Positions 61,532 to 64,000 of a stretch of 64,000 bases of DNA are shown here, piece after piece. The notes beneath the pieces are model-generated. The model made no database searches and was not told the origin of the DNA. It saw only the letters and a program-made list of their open reading frames with translations. Location of the stretch: positions 12,034-76,033 of the forward strand of contig CAJUKA010000014.1 of the NCBI GenBank assembly GCA_910586585.1. The letters are read 5' to 3'. Every line of letters starts with the position of its first letter. The stretch's first letter is position 1. This stretch comes from an uncultured Lachnospiraceae bacterium. GTDB taxonomy: Bacteria; Bacillota; Clostridia; Lachnospirales; Lachnospiraceae. The position numbers were made by a program, and so were the translations under genes.

Positions 61532-62437
61532 TTATTTCCGAATGCGATCCGGCAGTTGAACGATAATAATTGCTGCAAAAGCCAGCACACAGCCAACCAT
61601 CTCTCTTACTGTAAGTATCTGGTGCAAAAGCAGCCAGCCAGCTAATACTGAAATCACCGATTCCAAACTTAAAATCAATGAAGCAACGGTTGGATTCATT
61701 CCTTTCTGTCCGATAATCTGGAATGTATATCCTACACCGCTTGAAAGTGCGCCTGCATACACAATCGGCAGCCATGCCGCAAATATATTCTCTATCTTTG
61801 GCTGCTCAAACAAAAACATCATAATCGTTCCAAGCACAGCATTGGTTAATATCTGTGCACAAGAAAGCTTCACGCCATCTACTAACAGGGTAAAATGGTC
61901 TATCGCCAAAATTTGAATGGCAAATATCACTGCACTGACCAAAATATAAAGATCTCCTTTTTGTAAATAAAAATCTCCTCTTGTAAGGCACAGCAAATAC
62001 ATGCCAACCAATGCCAACACAACTGCAATCCATATTTTCAGCCCTGTCTTCTTTTTCAGAAAAATCCCTAAAATCGGAACAAATACCATATACATTGCTG
62101 TGATAAATCCAGCTTTTCCAACAGATGTTTCTTTTATTCCAATCTGTTGAAACGCACTTGCCGCAAAAAGGCAGGCTCCGCAGCATATTCCACCAATCGC
62201 CAACCGTTTTTTGCCGTTTTTCGTAATTTTTTCTTTTTCGCCTTTTTTACGATTGCATTTATCCATAACAGCAATACAGGGAACTAATACAAACAGCGCA
62301 ACAATATTTCTGCCCACAATAAATGTATAGGGTTCCACATAATCCATCCCTACGCTTTGCGCCACAAATGCAAAACCCCAAATCAAAGCAGCCAGAAACA
62401 ATATGATTGACTGTCTTAGTACAAATTTATTCATCAT
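61532..62437 (-). CDS. EamA/DMT family transporter
   Basis: About 301 residues from the ATG at 62437 (a second ATG follows directly; GGAG-rich sequence upstream is loosely spaced). Ten hydrophobic helices form two EamA repeats (about 5-140 and 150-290); LAALIWGFAFVAQSVGMDYV near 13-32 and SLILSLESVISVLAGWLLL near 250-268 are family-typical. Substrate unknown; metabolite or amino-acid export is usual. It is unrelated by position to the choline locus. Confidence 0.87.
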   Translation of the reverse strand: MMNKFVLRQSIILFLAALIWGFAFVAQSVGMDYVEPYTFIVGRNIVALFVLVPCIAVMDKCNRKKGEKEKITKNGKKRLAIGGICCGACLFAASAFQQIGIKETSVGKAGFITAMYMVFVPILGIFLKKKTGLKIWIAVVLALVGMYLLCLTRGDFYLQKGDLYILVSAVIFAIQILAIDHFTLLVDGVKLSCAQILTNAVLGTIMMFLFEQPKIENIFAAWLPIVYAGALSSGVGYTFQIIGQKGMNPTVASLILSLESVISVLAGWLLLHQILTVREMVGCVLAFAAIIIVQLPDRIRK

Positions 62438-62576
62438 TTTTATCTTTGTATCTTCTTCTCCTCTCTTGGTTATTGTGTTCAATTTGGCAGATGAACCAAT
62501 ATAATGACCACTGTTTTTCTATCATACACCAAAAAACGTCAAAAAGAAACCATCTTGTGTATTATAATAAAATTTG

Positions 62577-62845
62577 TGTAACCGTCCAGCCATGCAAAAT
62601 TGGATATACAAAACGCTGTTATGAGCTTGCTCACACAAGGTATTTTGTATATTCAATTTTATAGGGCGGACGCCCATCATGAAATAAGTTGTCGGAAATA
62701 GCCTAAATCTATTGTCAGAATGTACAACCCGTCAACTTATGAATGGGTATGGCTGAACTGTTACAAATTTGTTGCATCAAGCCATCAAGAAGAGATTATG
62801 CATGGCTTGATGCCTGTAACAAAGCCGAAGGTAAACTGTTACAAT
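62577..62845. repeat. Repeat-rich intergenic block (structured repeat family copy 2)
   Basis: The 616-bp gap 62438-63053 has no credible gene. GCATCAAG...CTTGATGC and the surrounding 62774-62831 match the inverse of 39473-39534 at roughly 85 percent by eye. The ends CCGTCCAGCCATGCA (about 62583) and GTATGGCTGAAC (about 62747) resemble the elements near 2291 and 32375. The rest (62850-63053) is AT-rich and leads to the integrase. Confidence 0.5.
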
Positions 62846-63053
62846 TTATTAATGATATTGCCGTGGCAGACGAAAAAAATTTTTATCATATCTTTTATAT
62901 CCCTTCATAAGCCTTCAAGCCTTGATTTTTCAAGCTTTCTGGCGCTTTTTTCATTTTTGGCTTTTTACCCTTAATCTGTGCAATTCGTTATAAATCTACG
63001 CAAATTTACGGGCAAATGGTGTAGTAATTGGTGTAGCAGATTAATGTATTTTC

Positions 63054-64000
63054 TCAACCTGATTTTCTCCGTTTTTCATGTATATCTGTTTCTTTTTCTT
63101 TGAAGTCTAAAATCTTTGCCATCTGCTCCGCCGCACGGTCATAGCTGGCATGAGTATAAACATTCAGTGTAACCCCTACATCAGAATGTCCCATTACATA
63201 CTGCAAGGTCTTAATGTCCATTCCTGCATTTGCCATGTTGGTGCAGAATGTATGACGGAATACATGGGGCGTAATGTGTGGCAATGGTTTATCCGGATAC
63301 AACTTCTTATACTTTTTCATTGCCCACCGCATCTCGTTCTCAATATGTAGTGCCACTTTCTGGTGATTGTCTTTGTCAATCAAAAGAAAACCACTGTAAC
63401 CGTCTATGATTGCTTCTGTATTCAATTTCGGACGGTTGGCAAGGATATTCTTCAAGCTGTGATACACTTCCTCTGTCATCGGGATAAAACGGCATCCGCA
63501 CTCTGTTTTTGTTTTTTCCACATAATATTTTCCGCCCCGTTCCCTGACAAGCTGCTTGTCAACACGGATTTTTCGATTTTGGAAATCAAGGTCATTTTTT
63601 GTCAAGCCACAAAATTCACTGACACGCATTCCTGTTCCCAACAGCACGACAAATTCATCATAATACTTACAGTAGGTTTTATCCTCACGGATAAAACTCA
63701 TCCATAGTTCCTGCTGTTCCTCTGTCATAGCGATACGTTTCTGCGAATCGTTTGGTACAACGTCTACCAGCTTAAAATCAAATGGATTCCTGCGGATAAT
63801 GTCCTCATTATATGCCATTTGAAAAGCTGGCTTTATAACACCCCTGACACTTGTAATCGTGCTGTATCCTTTACCGTCATTATGCAGCTTCATAATCCAC
63901 TGCTGGGCATCCGACACCTTAATATCCCTTATCTTTCGGTAGCCGAAACATCGGTGTACAAGGGGTACAAACAAGATAAAATAGAAATGAGGGGCGATAG
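63054..64000 (-). CDS. int: Tyrosine recombinase/integrase (5' end outside window)
   Basis: The frame is open from the right edge to 63054; about 315 residues are visible. The N-terminal part (IRDIKVSDAQQWIMKL) is the SAM-like core-binding domain. The catalytic residues are Arg in GTGMRVSEFCGLT, Lys in KTKTECGCRF, His-x-x-Arg in HVFRHTFC, His in MGHSDVGVT and the nucleophile Tyr in NVYTHAS. It resembles integrases of Tn916-like and other integrative elements. The 8-bp direct repeat TGGTGTAG (63017-63024 and 63029-63036) just beyond its stop could be arm-type sites. The element would extend to the right. Confidence 0.9.
   Translation of the reverse strand, partial: IAPHFYFILFVPLVHRCFGYRKIRDIKVSDAQQWIMKLHNDGKGYSTITSVRGVIKPAFQMAYNEDIIRRNPFDFKLVDVVPNDSQKRIAMTEEQQELWMSFIREDKTYCKYYDEFVVLLGTGMRVSEFCGLTKNDLDFQNRKIRVDKQLVRERGGKYYVEKTKTECGCRFIPMTEEVYHSLKNILANRPKLNTEAIIDGYSGFLLIDKDNHQKVALHIENEMRWAMKKYKKLYPDKPLPHITPHVFRHTFCTNMANAGMDIKTLQYVMGHSDVGVTLNVYTHASYDRAAEQMAKILDFKEKETDIHEKRRKSG

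Noticed and set aside
61471..61566. 31-codon plus-strand ORF with AGAGGAAATA upstream
   Set aside because: It overlaps the 3' end of the EamA transporter in antisense, has no recognisable features and has no promoter visible.
62440..63053. tRNA gene as integrase attachment site
   Set aside because: No cloverleaf-compatible sequence was found next to the integrase stop.

Overview
The window comes from a low-GC, strictly anaerobic, spore-forming Firmicute of the class Clostridia, most likely a member of the Lachnospiraceae. This is inferred from the sporulation sigma factor SigH, a GerMN lipoprotein, VanZ, DUF3048, DUF4250 and DUF4125 proteins, an electron-linked [FeFe] hydrogenase, oxygen-sensitive radical enzymes, and AAGGAGG-type ribosome binding sites. 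Most genes lie on the minus strand. No rRNA, tRNA, CRISPR array or riboswitch was recognised.

Layout. 1-3,800: a truncated membrane protein, L-lactate dehydrogenase, a small unknown protein, a VanZ protein and an esterase. 3,900-13,340: one long, tight housekeeping run on the minus strand (pgm-type mutase, ispF, acetyltransferase, deoD, cysE, cysS, mrnC, rlmB, sigH, DUF3048). 13,490-19,800: envelope and small-molecule genes, including a PF06541 membrane protein with an upstream 13-codon ORF, a CYTH protein, tdk, a large polytopic membrane protein, a sugar epimerase and a polysaccharide deacetylase. 19,830-27,040: holA, comEC, a GerMN lipoprotein, a two-component system and comEA. 27,240-29,430: a small accessory patch (XRE regulator, gene fragment, immunity-like protein, Uma2 nuclease-like protein). 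29,500-32,920: macrodomain-like, YdcF, DUF4422 and zinc-ribbon proteins. 33,020-36,590: an [FeFe] hydrogenase with a GltD/NuoF-like flavoprotein behind a clear promoter with a palindromic operator candidate.

36,770-53,860 is the centrepiece: a complete choline-degrading, glycyl-radical-enzyme bacterial microcompartment locus (cut/GRM type). Seventeen core genes plus a DMT transporter lie on one strand between a MerR-type promoter and an intrinsic terminator. CutC cleaves choline to trimethylamine and acetaldehyde and is activated by the radical-SAM enzyme CutD. Acetaldehyde would go to acetyl-CoA by the aldehyde dehydrogenase at 41,548, then to acetyl phosphate by PduL. Ethanol made by the iron alcohol dehydrogenase would recycle NADH and EutQ may help make ATP. 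Five hexamer-type BMC proteins, one EutS-type and one EutN pentamer would form the shell; EutJ, EutP and an EutT-like protein are accessory. Every choline-contacting residue known for CutC is present. A second aldehyde dehydrogenase paralogue has lost its catalytic cysteine. Non-coding oddities are a perfect 168-bp tandem duplication ahead of the alcohol dehydrogenase, a long stem-loop inside the shell operon, and two families of dispersed structured repeats.

53,880-62,440: a rubredoxin-fused flavodiiron protein, a TPR/DUF4037/DUF4125 operon of unknown function, M18 aminopeptidase, a chemoreceptor and an EamA exporter. 62,440-64,000: repeat-rich DNA, then a tyrosine integrase running off the right edge, probably the end of an integrative element lying mostly outside the window.
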